NCBI RefSeq assembly: GCF_007830635.1
Contig: NZ_VLLA01000001.1
Coordinates: 591,868 to 655,867 of the forward strand
Length of the DNA: 64,000 nt
Source: Bradyrhizobium huanghuaihaiense
GTDB lineage: Bacteria; Pseudomonadota; Alphaproteobacteria; Rhizobiales; Xanthobacteraceae
Direction of reading: 5' to 3'
A program made the position numbers and the translations under genes. Below, in pieces: positions 26,263-35,850 of this stretch. Within the stretch, counting starts at the first letter, position 1. The number at the start of each line of letters is the position of its first letter. The notes below the pieces were generated by a model that worked only from the letters and a program-made list of their open reading frames with translations, did not search any database and had not been told where the DNA came from.

Positions 26263-26910
26263 ATGTGGCGGGTGCTATTATTGGCTTTGACGACTGGCGT
26301 GGTGGTGTGGGGAATCCCTGATTCCGCGCGGGCGCAGACGGCGCAACCGGCGCCCAAAGCTGCACCGAAGGCGGCCGCGCCGGCCGCCAATACGGCGGCC
26401 AAAACGGCCGCAAAGCCGGAGAGCAAACCGGCGACCCCGGCTGCGGCTGTTGCCGGCGGCGCGGAGCCGACCCTGATCGGCCAGTTCGGCACCTGGGGCG
26501 CCTATTCGGCGACACCCAACGGCAAGAAGGTCTGCTTCGCGCTGGCAAAGCCCTCGTCGTCGAAGACCAACCCGCCGAATCGGCCGCGCGATCCCGCCTA
26601 CGCCTTCGTCTCGACCCGGCCGGCGGAGAAGGTGAACAACGAAGTCTCGGTCATGATCGGCTACGCGCTGAAGCCGGGCTCGGAATCCTCGGTCGAGGTC
26701 GGCGGCGCCGCCTTTGCGATGTATACGCAGGGCGATGGCCTCTGGATCAAGAACGCGGCCGAGGAGGAGCGGATGGTCGAGGCCATGCGCAAATCCGCCG
26801 ATCTCGTGGTCAAGGGCGTCTCGGCCAAGGGTACGGAGACGACCGACACCTTCTCGCTGAAGGGCCTCGCCCAGGCGCTCGACAAGATCGCCCAGGATTG
26901 TAGGCGATAA
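26263..26910 (+). CDS. invasion-associated locus B (IalB)-like exported protein, 215 aa
   Basis: Signal peptide (about 1-25, ending A-R-A-Q) and an Ala/Pro/Lys-rich linker (26-65). The IalB domain then begins with F-G-T-W-G-A-Y and continues with K-V-C-F-A-L-A-K-P-S and V-S-T-R-P-A-E. It ends in Q-D-C-R-R, so two cysteines could pair. In Bartonella the family aids erythrocyte invasion; in soil and plant-associated alphaproteobacteria it is common and of unknown role. Periplasmic or outer-membrane-associated location is inferred. Confidence 0.85.
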   Translation: MWRVLLLALTTGVVVWGIPDSARAQTAQPAPKAAPKAAAPAANTAAKTAAKPESKPATPAAAVAGGAEPTLIGQFGTWGAYSATPNGKKVCFALAKPSSSKTNPPNRPRDPAYAFVSTRPAEKVNNEVSVMIGYALKPGSESSVEVGGAAFAMYTQGDGLWIKNAAEEERMVEAMRKSADLVVKGVSAKGTETTDTFSLKGLAQALDKIAQDCRR

Positions 26911-26990
26911 CGCCTAGTCGTTAAGGCTGAGGGCGATAAGGTCGCAATCGGCGGTTCCGATTGCTATATAGGGGCGGTTCCAAGTTTTTC

Positions 26991-27069
26991 CGTCATTCCG
27001 GGATGGTCCGAGGGACCACACCCGGAATCTCGAGGTTCCGGGTTCAACGCTTCGCGTCGCCCCGGAACG
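26991..27069. repeat. palindromic repeat, gtcattccgg/ccggaa family, copy 2
   Basis: cgtcattccgggatggtccg followed by agggaccacacccggaatctcgaggttccggg, and a closing ccccggaacgac. The inner ggtccgagggacc is the same block seen in reverse in the copy at 19021-19120. It sits 22 bp before the rlmN start codon, inside the probable leader. Confidence 0.8.
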
Positions 27070-27091
27070 ACCACGTGATCAGGTCCATTCA

Positions 27092-28294
27092 ATGCAACCG
27101 ACGACCGAGCCGCACAACGCAATCTTGGTGGAGAAGACTCCGCTCGAAACCTACGTGCCGCCGGCAAAACCGTCGCTGATCGGCCTGTCGCGCAGCGAGC
27201 TTGCCGACCGCCTCGGCGAGATCGGGGTCGCGCCGGCGCAGCGCAAGATGCGCGTGCAGCAGCTGTGGCACTGGCTCTATTTCCGCGGTGCCCAGAGCTT
27301 CGACGACATGACCTCGATCTCGAAGGGCATCCGCGCCGACCTCGCGCAGCACTTCACCGTCGACCGTCCCGAAGTCGTGGCCGAGCAGATCTCGAGCGAC
27401 GGCACCCGCAAATGGCTGCTGCGGCTGCCGAGCGGCGACAATGTCGAGAAGGCGCATGAAGTCGAGTGCGTCTATATCCCCGAGACCGATCGCGGCACGC
27501 TGTGTGTGTCGTCCCAGGTCGGCTGCACACTGAATTGCTCGTTCTGCCACACCGGCACGCAGCGCCTCGTGCGCAATCTCACCGCCGGCGAGATCGTCGG
27601 ACAGATCATGGTCGCGCGCGACCGCCTGAACGACTGGGCCGATCGCGAGGACGGCACGCGCCGCGTCACCAACATCGTGATGATGGGCATGGGCGAGCCG
27701 CTCTACAATTTCGATGCGGTGCGCGATGCGCTTCTCATCGTCGGCGACAATGAAGGCATCGGCATCTCCCGCCGCCGCATCACGCTGTCGACGTCGGGCG
27801 TGGTGCCGAACATCGTGCGCGCGGGCGAGGAGATCGGCGTCATGCTCGCGATCTCGCTGCATGCGGTGCGGGACGAGCTGCGCAACGAGCTGGTGCCGCT
27901 CAACCGCAAATATCCGATCAAGGAGCTCTTGCAGGCCTGCCGCGACTATCCCGGCGCCTCGAACGCGCGCCGCATCACCTTCGAATATGTGATGCTCAAG
28001 GACGTCAACGATTCGCTCGACGATGCCAAGCTGCTGGTGAAGATGCTCAAGGGCATTCACGCCAAGATCAACCTGATCCCGTTCAATCCCTGGCCCGGCA
28101 CCGCCTATGAGTGCTCGGACTGGGACCAGATCGAGAAGTTCTCCGAATACATCTTCAACGCCGGCTATTCCTCGCCGGTGCGCACGCCGCGCGGCCGCGA
28201 CATCCTCGCCGCCTGCGGGCAGCTCAAGTCGGAGACCGAAAAGCTCAGCGCTCGGGAGCGCCAGGCGCTCCGCGCCATGGCGATGACGGATTAG
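27092..28294 (+). CDS. rlmN: 23S rRNA (adenine-2503-C2)-methyltransferase RlmN
   Basis: Radical SAM methyl synthase that modifies A2503 of 23S rRNA (and A37 of some tRNAs), improving peptidyl-transfer fidelity. The [4Fe-4S] site is C-T-L-N-C-S-F-C (Cys145, 149, 152). The methyl-carrying Cys corresponds to Cys375 in I-L-A-A-C-G-Q. Cys138 precedes the cluster, as in the E. coli enzyme. M-G-M-G-E-P-L-Y-N (near 195) is the SAM-binding GEP motif. At 400 aa it is slightly longer than the E. coli protein because of an N-terminal extension of about 25 residues. Confidence 0.97.
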   Translation: MQPTTEPHNAILVEKTPLETYVPPAKPSLIGLSRSELADRLGEIGVAPAQRKMRVQQLWHWLYFRGAQSFDDMTSISKGIRADLAQHFTVDRPEVVAEQISSDGTRKWLLRLPSGDNVEKAHEVECVYIPETDRGTLCVSSQVGCTLNCSFCHTGTQRLVRNLTAGEIVGQIMVARDRLNDWADREDGTRRVTNIVMMGMGEPLYNFDAVRDALLIVGDNEGIGISRRRITLSTSGVVPNIVRAGEEIGVMLAISLHAVRDELRNELVPLNRKYPIKELLQACRDYPGASNARRITFEYVMLKDVNDSLDDAKLLVKMLKGIHAKINLIPFNPWPGTAYECSDWDQIEKFSEYIFNAGYSSPVRTPRGRDILAACGQLKSETEKLSARERQALRAMAMTD

Positions 28295-28320
28295 CTTGTT
28301 ATGCCCGCGCTCTCGCATCC

Positions 28321-28444
28321 TCGTCATTGCGAGCGCAGCGAAGCAATCCAGAATATCTCCGCGGCGGTAGTTTGGATTGCTTCGTCGCGGAGCCTGTCAT
28401 CCGGCCCGCCGGAGGCGGGACCGGGTGGCTCCTCGCAATGACGA
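28321..28444. repeat. palindromic repeat, cgtcattgcgag family, copy 2, with nested insert
   Basis: The left arm tcgtcattgcgagcgcagcg plus aagcaatccag matches copy 1. The right arm ttggattgcttcgtcgcgga is followed by an extra stretch ctgtcatccggcccgccgga, then ggcgggaccgggtgg, before it resumes with ctcctcgcaatgacga. The extra stretch is itself a palindrome (ccggcccgcc/ggcgggaccgg). Compared with 45031-45119 it looks like one palindromic element inserted in another. Confidence 0.82.
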
Positions 28445-28463
28445 CTGAGTTGGCATTTTTGGC

Positions 28464-28958
28464 ATGTCCCTGATCGGCCGCCTCATCGTCATCTTCATCG
28501 GCTTTCTCGCCGCCTGCTTCGTCGGCGGCATGATCGTGGTCATGGCGCTGCTGTTTCCGGAGTTCGCCGATCTCGGCGCCGGTCCTGTCGATCAAGGCGC
28601 GATCGATATCCTGCTCGGCTTTGGCTTCATCTTCGTCTCGGGCTTCGCGCTGGTGCCGGCGGCGGTGATCGTCGCCATCACCGAAGCGCTCTATATCCGC
28701 AGCGCGCTCGCCTATGCCGTCGGCGGCGGCCTCGTCGGGCTCGCCTGCTATCTCGGCCTCGTTCCCTTCCATTCCGACACGCTGCAATTCGAAGGTATCG
28801 TGCGGCGTCACCTGGAAATCATGACGGGTGCCGGCATCGTCGCCGGCGTCGTCTACTGGCTGATCGCCGGCCGCAACGCCGGCGCCTGGCGCAACCCGCC
28901 GCCCCCGCGCAAGCCGCCTCCGCCGCTGCCGGCGAATTCGCGGCCGGATGCGAGGTGA
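28464..28958 (+). CDS. four-helix integral membrane protein, 164 aa
   Basis: Hydrophobic segments at about 4-30, 48-74, 78-97 and 118-136, then a proline-rich cytoplasmic-type tail (P-P-P-P-R-K-P-P-P-P-L-P). No recognised domain. The base use matches the neighbours, and the start at 28464 lies 20 bp after a palindromic repeat. It could be a small transporter-like or structural protein; nothing in the context decides this. Confidence 0.7.
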   Translation: MSLIGRLIVIFIGFLAACFVGGMIVVMALLFPEFADLGAGPVDQGAIDILLGFGFIFVSGFALVPAAVIVAITEALYIRSALAYAVGGGLVGLACYLGLVPFHSDTLQFEGIVRRHLEIMTGAGIVAGVVYWLIAGRNAGAWRNPPPPRKPPPPLPANSRPDAR

Positions 28959-28996
28959 GGTTCGGCCGGATGCGAAACAACGCGCCACATACTCGG

Positions 28997-29132
28997 TGTC
29001 GTCCCCGCGAACGCGGGGACCCATAAGCCCAGGGAGTGGTTTTGGCGCGAACTGGTAACCACGAGCCTTCGCCAAACTCCTCCCTGGGGTTATGGGTCCC
29101 GGATCTGCGCTTCGCTTGTCCGGGACGACACT
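28997..29132. repeat. palindromic repeat with tgtcgtccccgcg/gacgaca arms
   Basis: The left arm is tgtcgtccccgcgaacgcgg plus ggacccataa. The right arm is ttatgggtcccggatctgcg plus cttcgcttgtccgggacgaca. The pair brackets a centre containing agtggttttggcgcgaactgg and its partner-like ccacgagccttcgccaaactcctccct. The plan matches 8958-9098, which also has gtttggcgaagactgg in its centre, so these are two copies of one element. Confidence 0.85.
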
Positions 29133-29224
29133 GTCGAGGCATCGCATTTTGACCAATTCAAGCGCGCCCGCTGCGGCCGTTTCCGGGGTTTCCATCCCCG
29201 CCCTACTCCGCTAAACCGCGCGCC

Positions 29225-30010
29225 ATGAACCGGACTGGTCTCTTCATCGCCCTGGCACTGTGGCTCGTGATCGGCGTCGTATTCGGCCTTTATCCCGAGC
29301 TCGATCTCAAGCTGGCCTCGCTGTTCTTCGACCCCGAGACGAAGACGTTTCCGCTCAAGCTGAACGACTGGGCCGGCTTCGCGCGCGACGCTGCGATGTG
29401 GATCGCCTGGGCGTTCGTGCTGCCCTCGCTGGTGGCGCTCGTGGTCAAGATGATCCGGCCCGACCGTCCCTTGCTGGTGTCGGGGCGCGCGATCGTGTTC
29501 CTGCTGGTCACGATCATCCTGTCGGCCGGCATCCTCACCAATCTCACCTTCAAGACCTATTGGGGCCGGCCGCGCCCGGTGGTGGTGACCGAGTTTGCCG
29601 GCGACCAGCAGTTCGTGCCGTGGTGGGATCCGCGCGGCGGCTGCGCGCGCAATTGCTCGTTCTTCTCGGGCGAGGGCGCGACCGCGTTCTGGACGCTGGC
29701 TCCTGCCGCGCTGGCCCCGCCGGCATGGCGGCCGCTCGCTTATGCCGGCGCGGTGATCTTCGGCGCGGTCACCAGCGGGCTCCGCATGGCTTTCGGCGGG
29801 CATTTCTTTACCGATGTCTCGATCGCCGGCCTCGTCACCTTCGTCGTGATCTGGTTCGCCTATGCGCTGATCTACCGCTGGCCGCGGACCCGGTTTTCGG
29901 ACGACGCGGTGGATGCCGCCCTGACCCGGCTGAACATGCCCGCCTACCGGCTCCGCCAGCGCCTGTTCGGCCGCAAGTCCGGCCCCGCGCCGGCCGATTT
30001 GAGCCATTAA
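29225..30010 (+). CDS. PAP2-superfamily membrane phosphatase (LpxE/LpxF-like), 261 aa
   Basis: Six hydrophobic segments and the three PAP2 motifs. Motif 1 is K110-T-Y-W-G-R-P (K-x4-R-P here). Motif 2 is S-F-F-S-G-E (146-151 region). Motif 3 is R187-M-A-F-G-G-H193-F-F-T-D197. The central P-S-G-H of classic members is F-S-G-E, so the usual His is Glu. Motif 3 keeps the nucleophile His. Substrates may be lipid A, undecaprenyl or phospholipid phosphates at the inner membrane. Lipid A without phosphate is known in Bradyrhizobium, so a lipid A phosphatase is an attractive but unproven role. Confidence 0.85.
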   Translation: MNRTGLFIALALWLVIGVVFGLYPELDLKLASLFFDPETKTFPLKLNDWAGFARDAAMWIAWAFVLPSLVALVVKMIRPDRPLLVSGRAIVFLLVTIILSAGILTNLTFKTYWGRPRPVVVTEFAGDQQFVPWWDPRGGCARNCSFFSGEGATAFWTLAPAALAPPAWRPLAYAGAVIFGAVTSGLRMAFGGHFFTDVSIAGLVTFVVIWFAYALIYRWPRTRFSDDAVDAALTRLNMPAYRLRQRLFGRKSGPAPADLSH

Positions 30011-30078
30011 ATGCGTGCCCAGCCCCGCGAAATTTGATATTCGCGCGGTCAAGTTCGCCCCTGACATCAGCCCCTTGA

Positions 30079-31434
<1,356 letters not shown>

Positions 31435-31441
31435 GGCTCTA

Positions 31442-31525
31442 GTAGCCCGGATGAGCGAAGCGATATCCGGGACTTTCTCGCCAAATGGATAGACCCCGGA
31501 TGTCGCTTCGCTCATCCGGGCTACA
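31442..31525. repeat. palindromic repeat, gtagcccggatg family, copy 1
   Basis: gtagcccggatgagcgaagc then gatatccggg faces ccccggatgtcgcttcgctc then atccgggctac, with a centre of about 25 bp. It begins eight bases after the argG stop codon. A second copy lies at 35753-35839. Confidence 0.92.
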
Positions 31526-31550
31526 AGCGATAGAGAGCGACAAGGGCTAG

Positions 31551-31645
31551 TGCCGTAGGGTGGGCAAAGCGAAGCGTGCCCACCATCCTTCTACGACCGA
31601 GATGATTGGTGGGCATGGCGCTCACGCGCCTTTGCCCACCCTACG
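31551..31645. repeat. palindromic repeat, cgtagggtgggcaaag family, copy B
   Basis: tgccgtagggtgggcaaagc-gaagcgtgcccacca faces ttggtgggcatggcg-cgcctttgcccaccctacg. It lies between convergent argG and the OmpA-family gene, immediately after another palindromic element, so two unrelated elements are stacked in one spacer. Confidence 0.95.
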
Positions 31646-31681
31646 ACTGCGCGATATGCCGCAACGTCGCGTGTAACAACG

Positions 31682-31716
31682 AAAACAAAAATGGCCGGGA
31701 TCGCTCCCGGCCATTT
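31682..31716 (-). terminator. intrinsic terminator of the OmpA-family gene
   Basis: aaatggccggga (31689-31700), loop tcgc, then tcccggccattt (31705-31716). Read on the minus strand, the 12-bp stem is followed by a T-rich run (TTTTGTTTTC). It lies 16 bp beyond the stop codon of the minus-strand OmpA-family gene. Confidence 0.88.
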
Positions 31717-31732
31717 GCATTTGTGTGTGCCG

Positions 31733-33928
31733 TTACCGCGGCGGCGCGGTGCCGGGAGGGGGCGGCGGCAGGGAGGCCTGGCCGCCGTTGAGCAGCGGCG
31801 TGATGCGGCGGACCGTGACGCGCCGGTTGATCAGGCTCGGTCCCTGCGTCTGCTCCTTCAGGTACTGCTCGCCATAGCCCTGCGACGTCAGGTTCTCCGC
31901 GGGCACATTGAACTGCTGCGTCAGCAATTCGGCCGCGGATTGCGCCCGGCGATCCGACAGCGACAGATTGTCGACCTCGTTGCCGACCGCGTCGGTGTGG
32001 CCCTCGATCAGGAACACCTCGCGCGGGTTGCGCTGAATCGCCTGGTTGAGGCCGTCGGCGATCACCTGCAGCCGGGCCGCCTGGTCCGGCGGGATGGTCC
32101 ACGATCCCGTCTCGAAGTTGATCGTGTTGACGTCGATGCTCGGCATCTGCATGCGAACATTCGGGCTGTAGCGGATCTCGTCGAGCGAGTAACGGCGATC
32201 GATCCGCTGCACGGGCGGTGCCTGCATCGTCGCGTAGATCACGTCCGGCGACGCCTCCTGCGCGTCGACGATGTAGCGATCGTAGGGGATGTTCACGACC
32301 GGCGGCGGCACGTCGACATAGAAGCCGCCGACCGACCGCGGATCGCGGTAGCTGTTGTCGATGATGACGATCTCGCGCCCGCCGGGATCCCTGCGGATTC
32401 GTCGCAGCAGCGAACCGTCCGGGCCGACCACGGTGATCACCTCGCTGCCATCGGGACGGATCACGACGGTGCGGGTTTCGCCGCCGACAGTGTCGGTGCG
32501 GATATCGCGGGCGCCGTAGCGGAAGCGATAGAGATCGTTGCCGCGGACATAGGCCTGCCCGCCGGGATCGCGGATGATGATGCGGTCCGGCTCGTTGTAG
32601 ATGGTGCGGCCGCCTTCGACGACCTCGCGCCGCTGGTTGTGGAGGTCGGCGATGGTCGCGCCGATCACCGCACCGGCTACCACGCCCGCACCGATCGCGA
32701 GCGGCGTCAGGTCACGCTGCGGCGGGCGCGGCGGCGGCGGCAAGGGTGCTGCGACCGTTGGCGCGGCCTGGAAGGCCGGCGCAACCGTGGGCGGACGGTA
32801 TTGGGCCCGGTTGGGCGGTGGCGTAGCAGCCGCGGAGCCGGGGACGACCGTCGGAGCTGCAGCGCCGGCAGGCGCCGCGGGCCGGGCCGGCAGGGCGCCG
32901 GCCTGGGGCGGCGCAGCCGGAGTTCCGGCAGCGGGTGCGCCGGCAGGAGGCGTTCCACCCTGTTGGCCAGGAGTTGGCGTCGCCGTCGGGGCTGGAGTCG
33001 CGCCGGGAGCTGGGGTCGTGCCGGGAGCCGGAGTCGCCGATCCCGGACGTCCGGCCGGCGGCGCAGCGGCGCCACCGGGGGCCGGCGTTGCCGTTGGAGC
33101 GGGCGTAGCACCGGGGGCTGGCGTTCCCGCCGCCGGAGGCGCGCCGGGACGGGCGCCGGGCGGCGGTGCGCCGGGGCGGCCAGCCGGTGGTGCGCCGGGC
33201 GTGCTGCCCGGAGCCGGCGTTGCGGTCGGCGCAGGTGTCGCGGTCGGTGCGGGTGTTGCAGTCGGAGCAGGAGTGGCTGCCGGCGCAGGCGAGCCCGGGC
33301 GGGCCGCAGGTGCACCGGTTGAAGGGGCCGCGGGCGTTGCCGTAGGCGCGGGCCGCACCGAGGGTGCCGCTGCAGGAGGCGGCGGAGGAGTTGGAGTCGG
33401 GTGCGCGGCAGCCGGAGGCTGTGCCGGCGGCGTCGGTCGTGCTGCAGGTGGGGCCGGAGGCGGTGCCGGCGGTGTTGGCGCCGGACGTGCCGCGGGCGGC
33501 GCTGGCGGCGGCGGTGTCGGGGCGTGCTGCTGCGGCGCCGCGGCCGGAGGCGGCGACGGCTGCTTCGGAGCGGCAGGCGGCGGGGGTGGCGGCGGCGGAG
33601 CCGGACGGGCCGCAGGAGGCGGCGGCGGTGGAGGCGGTGCTGCCGGTCGCGGCGGCGCGGCAGCCGGCGGAGGCGCAGCGGGCGGGTGGGGCGGAGCCGC
33701 GGCGGGCGGCGGTGCGGCCGGGCGCGCGGGAGCGGCAGGCGGCGTGGCCGCAGGCGGGCCCTTGGGCGGCTGCTTCGGTTTTCCGTCAGGGCCGGTCTCT
33801 TGCGACGGAGCCGGCTGCGCCTGCGCGACCACGAGCGGCGAAGCGCTTTGCGCATGCGATGCAGTGTTGGCCAATTGCATCGCGGTGAGAGCCGTCGTCG
33901 CAAGCAGCACGAAACGAAGGTTGGTCAT
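31733..33928 (-). CDS. OmpA-family outer-membrane/peptidoglycan-binding protein with very long Pro/Ala region, 731 aa
   Basis: Signal peptide (about 1-26, ending S-H-A-Q). Residues ~30-400 are almost wholly Pro, Ala, Gly and Thr, with repeated A-T-P-A-P-T and P-P-A-A-P units. A short hydrophobic segment follows (A-G-V-V-A-G-A-V-I-G-A-T-I-A, ~414-427). A beta-rich central part (430-600) comes next. Last is an OmpA/MotB C-terminal domain (about 600-712) with I-E-G-H-T-D-A-V-G (641-649) and N-R-R-V-T-V. The OmpA domain binds peptidoglycan; the long proline region could span periplasm or cell-wall layers. Codon use in the proline region is strongly GC-biased. Confidence 0.88.
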   Translation of the reverse strand: MTNLRFVLLATTALTAMQLANTASHAQSASPLVVAQAQPAPSQETGPDGKPKQPPKGPPAATPPAAPARPAAPPPAAAPPHPPAAPPPAAAPPRPAAPPPPPPPPAARPAPPPPPPPPAAPKQPSPPPAAAPQQHAPTPPPPAPPAARPAPTPPAPPPAPPAARPTPPAQPPAAAHPTPTPPPPPAAAPSVRPAPTATPAAPSTGAPAARPGSPAPAATPAPTATPAPTATPAPTATPAPGSTPGAPPAGRPGAPPPGARPGAPPAAGTPAPGATPAPTATPAPGGAAAPPAGRPGSATPAPGTTPAPGATPAPTATPTPGQQGGTPPAGAPAAGTPAAPPQAGALPARPAAPAGAAAPTVVPGSAAATPPPNRAQYRPPTVAPAFQAAPTVAAPLPPPPRPPQRDLTPLAIGAGVVAGAVIGATIADLHNQRREVVEGGRTIYNEPDRIIIRDPGGQAYVRGNDLYRFRYGARDIRTDTVGGETRTVVIRPDGSEVITVVGPDGSLLRRIRRDPGGREIVIIDNSYRDPRSVGGFYVDVPPPVVNIPYDRYIVDAQEASPDVIYATMQAPPVQRIDRRYSLDEIRYSPNVRMQMPSIDVNTINFETGSWTIPPDQAARLQVIADGLNQAIQRNPREVFLIEGHTDAVGNEVDNLSLSDRRAQSAAELLTQQFNVPAENLTSQGYGEQYLKEQTQGPSLINRRVTVRRITPLLNGGQASLPPPPPGTAPPR

Positions 33929-34115
33929 GGTGGTGAACTTCCCCGGAAGGTTCTTTGACGAAGTGGTTGGGATGAACAGCTACGCGTTAGGCCGCATTGT
34001 GGCGGGCGAAGCGGTCGCGGCCCGATTTATTTCTGCACGCAAATCATCTCACTATGGCGACGTTCATTGCGCATTCAGACGCTCCTTGCAATCGCCTCAC
34101 ATGTGATGCTTCGCC

Positions 34116-34367
34116 TCATATGCGATTGCGCGGCGGCATTGCGTCCGTCGCAGGATTGGGCGTGAGCGGACCGTTCGGCCCGCGCGATGGAATCTCCTCT
34201 GGCACGTGGCCCGGCAGTTCGTCGGGCCGCGGTGATTCGCCGGGCTCGCGCACCGGCGGCGTGATATCGGGTTGCGGATTGCCCGGCGGAATTCCCGGCG
34301 GCGGCTCGGTCGGAGTGCCCGGTGTCGACGGTGGAATCTCGGGCGGTTCGATCGGCATCGGCATCAT
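34116..34367 (-). CDS. small proline-rich protein, 83 aa
   Basis: Nearly a quarter of the residues are Pro, in patterns such as P-I-E-P-P-E-I-P-P, G-I-P-P-G-N-P-Q-P-D-I-T-P-P and P-N-P-A-T-D. No signal peptide or membrane helix. I recall short proteins with this look in Bradyrhizobium annotations, but no function. It lies between the OmpA-family gene and the VOC-protein gene on the same strand. Two adjacent Met codons (ending 34367 and 34364) offer the start, with no clear Shine-Dalgarno. Probably disordered. Confidence 0.5.
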   Translation of the reverse strand: MMPMPIEPPEIPPSTPGTPTEPPPGIPPGNPQPDITPPVREPGESPRPDELPGHVPEEIPSRGPNGPLTPNPATDAMPPRNRI

Positions 34368-34442
34368 CGAGATCGTTGTCCAGAGAACGATAACGACGAT
34401 GCCGTGCCGATGTTCCGCCTCGCATCGTTTCGAACTGCGCCC

Positions 34443-34829
34443 CTATGCGGGCAGATGGCAGACGGCCTCGATGTTGTGGCCATCGGGATCGAGCACGAAC
34501 GCGCCATAATAGTTCGCGTGATAATGCGGACGGAGCCCGGGCGGCCCGTTGTCGCGTCCTCCGGCTGCCATCGCCGCCTTGTAGAAGGCATCCACGGTGG
34601 CGCGGTCCTTGGCGGCGATCGCAATATGCACCGGCTTGTTCATCGCGCCTTCGCCGCCGAACCATAAATCCGGCTTGCCGTCGGCGCCGAAGCCGGCCGC
34701 CGCGGCATGACCGGTCTGCTCCGCTGTGACCTCCATGATCAGGCCGTAGCCGAGCGGAGCCAGCGCCTTCGCATAGAACGCTTTCGCGCGCTCGTAATCG
34801 GAGACAGAGAAACCCAGATGGTCGATCAT
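34443..34829 (-). CDS. VOC (glyoxalase/bleomycin resistance) family protein, 128 aa
   Basis: One beta-alpha-beta-beta-beta module pair typical of the vicinal oxygen chelate fold. M-I-D-H-L-G-F-S-V begins the first half, H-I-A-I-A-A-K-D the second, and Y-G-A-F-V-L-D-P-D-G-H-N-I-E-A-V-C-H closes it. Candidate metal ligands are His4, the central His and the late Glu. Start chosen where AGGTTAGCG precedes the ATG; an upstream 32-residue extension lacks similarity. Members range from dioxygenases to antibiotic-binding proteins, so the substrate is open. Confidence 0.87.
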   Translation of the reverse strand: MIDHLGFSVSDYERAKAFYAKALAPLGYGLIMEVTAEQTGHAAAAGFGADGKPDLWFGGEGAMNKPVHIAIAAKDRATVDAFYKAAMAAGGRDNGPPGLRPHYHANYYGAFVLDPDGHNIEAVCHLPA

Positions 34830-34854
34830 CGCTAACCTCCGTTGCTCGTCCCTG

Positions 34855-35712
34855 TCAGCGTGACAGGAACGTATTGCTTCGTGTCTTGCGCGCGACCGTA
34901 AAGCCGCGCGCGACCATGTCGGCAATACAATCCTGCTGCCATTCGTTTTGTGACAGATGTTCGATCACCACCGCGCGCGGCCACAGCGATTGCGGTGCGT
35001 CGCGGAAGAAGCCGATCAGCACGCGGTCTTCAAAGCCCTCGACGTCGATCTTGAGCGAATCGACTTGGCCGACGCCGGCCTCATCGAGAATGCGCGTCAA
35101 GCGCAGCGACGGTACCTTGATGGCGTCAGCGCTCGCGGTGCCGGTCACGACATGCGTCGCGCCGAGATTGCCGCCGCCGCTCTCGATCATCAGCTCGCCG
35201 TCGCTGTCGCCCGCGGCGGCCTGGACCAGGCGCACCTGCGTCGCCTGCGATGCGGCGTGGTTGAAGGAGAGCCGTCCGAAGGTCAGCGGATGCGGCTCGA
35301 TCGCGACCACCTTGCCTTCCGTGCCGACCTGCCGCGCCATCACCAGTGCAAACGTGCCGACATTGGCGCCGACGTCGACGAACACGCCGCCCGCAGGGGT
35401 GTGCTGGCGCAGGAAGTCGAGCTCGTCGAGATTGTAGTCGGGATTGAACAGGGCGCCGCGCTCGGTCGCGCTGCCCTGATGATAGAAGCGGAACGAGGCG
35501 CCCTGATACTGAACGTCGATCGGCCCGCCGCGCAGCAGATTGACCAGCCGCGACAGCCAGGGCCGGAACGCGCCGCGCTTCAGCCCCGATCGTGTCGCGA
35601 GGCGGATGATCGCGGCCTGCGCCGCATTCGGCGCAAACGCGCCGAACGGCGCGGACGAAGGGGCATTGTCGGGCGTCAAGCAGCAGGTCCTCGTTGCAGG
35701 CGGCGCATGCAT
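34855..35712 (-). CDS. FkbM family SAM-dependent methyltransferase, 285 aa
   Basis: Class I methyltransferase fold with motif I as F-V-D-V-G-A-N-V-G-T-F-A-L (about 105-117) and the acidic V-A-I-E-P-H-P strand that grips SAM. The FkbM hallmark L-K-I-D-V-E-G-F-E appears in the second half. FkbM enzymes O-methylate sugars or polyketides; in rhizobia they often decorate surface polysaccharides. ATG ending 35712 was used, although an in-frame TTG eight codons upstream is possible. It follows the ABC-transporter gene on the same strand after a palindromic repeat. Confidence 0.87.
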   Translation of the reverse strand: MHAPPATRTCCLTPDNAPSSAPFGAFAPNAAQAAIIRLATRSGLKRGAFRPWLSRLVNLLRGGPIDVQYQGASFRFYHQGSATERGALFNPDYNLDELDFLRQHTPAGGVFVDVGANVGTFALVMARQVGTEGKVVAIEPHPLTFGRLSFNHAASQATQVRLVQAAAGDSDGELMIESGGGNLGATHVVTGTASADAIKVPSLRLTRILDEAGVGQVDSLKIDVEGFEDRVLIGFFRDAPQSLWPRAVVIEHLSQNEWQQDCIADMVARGFTVARKTRSNTFLSR

Positions 35713-35752
35713 AGCCGGTTTTGGCGGGGACTCCAATCTTCACGAAAGGTCC

Positions 35753-35839
35753 GTAGCCCGGATGGAGCGCAGCGAAATCCGGGATTCTCGCCGCACGGAT
35801 GGACTTTCCCGGATTGCGCTTCGCTCCATCCGGGCTACA
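35753..35839. repeat. palindromic repeat, gtagcccggatg family, copy 2
   Basis: gtagcccggatggagcgcag-cgaaatccggga faces tttcccggattgcg-cttcgctccatccgggctac. It occupies almost the whole gap between the FkbM gene and the ABC-transporter gene, 11 bp past the latter's stop codon. Confidence 0.93.
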
Positions 35840-35850
35840 GGCCGCGCGCC

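Noticed and set aside
31691..34106. Long plus-strand frames opposite the OmpA-family gene, rich in Gly and Ala
   Set aside because: They are the complement of the Pro/Ala repeat region. The minus strand has a signal peptide, an OmpA domain and a matching terminator.
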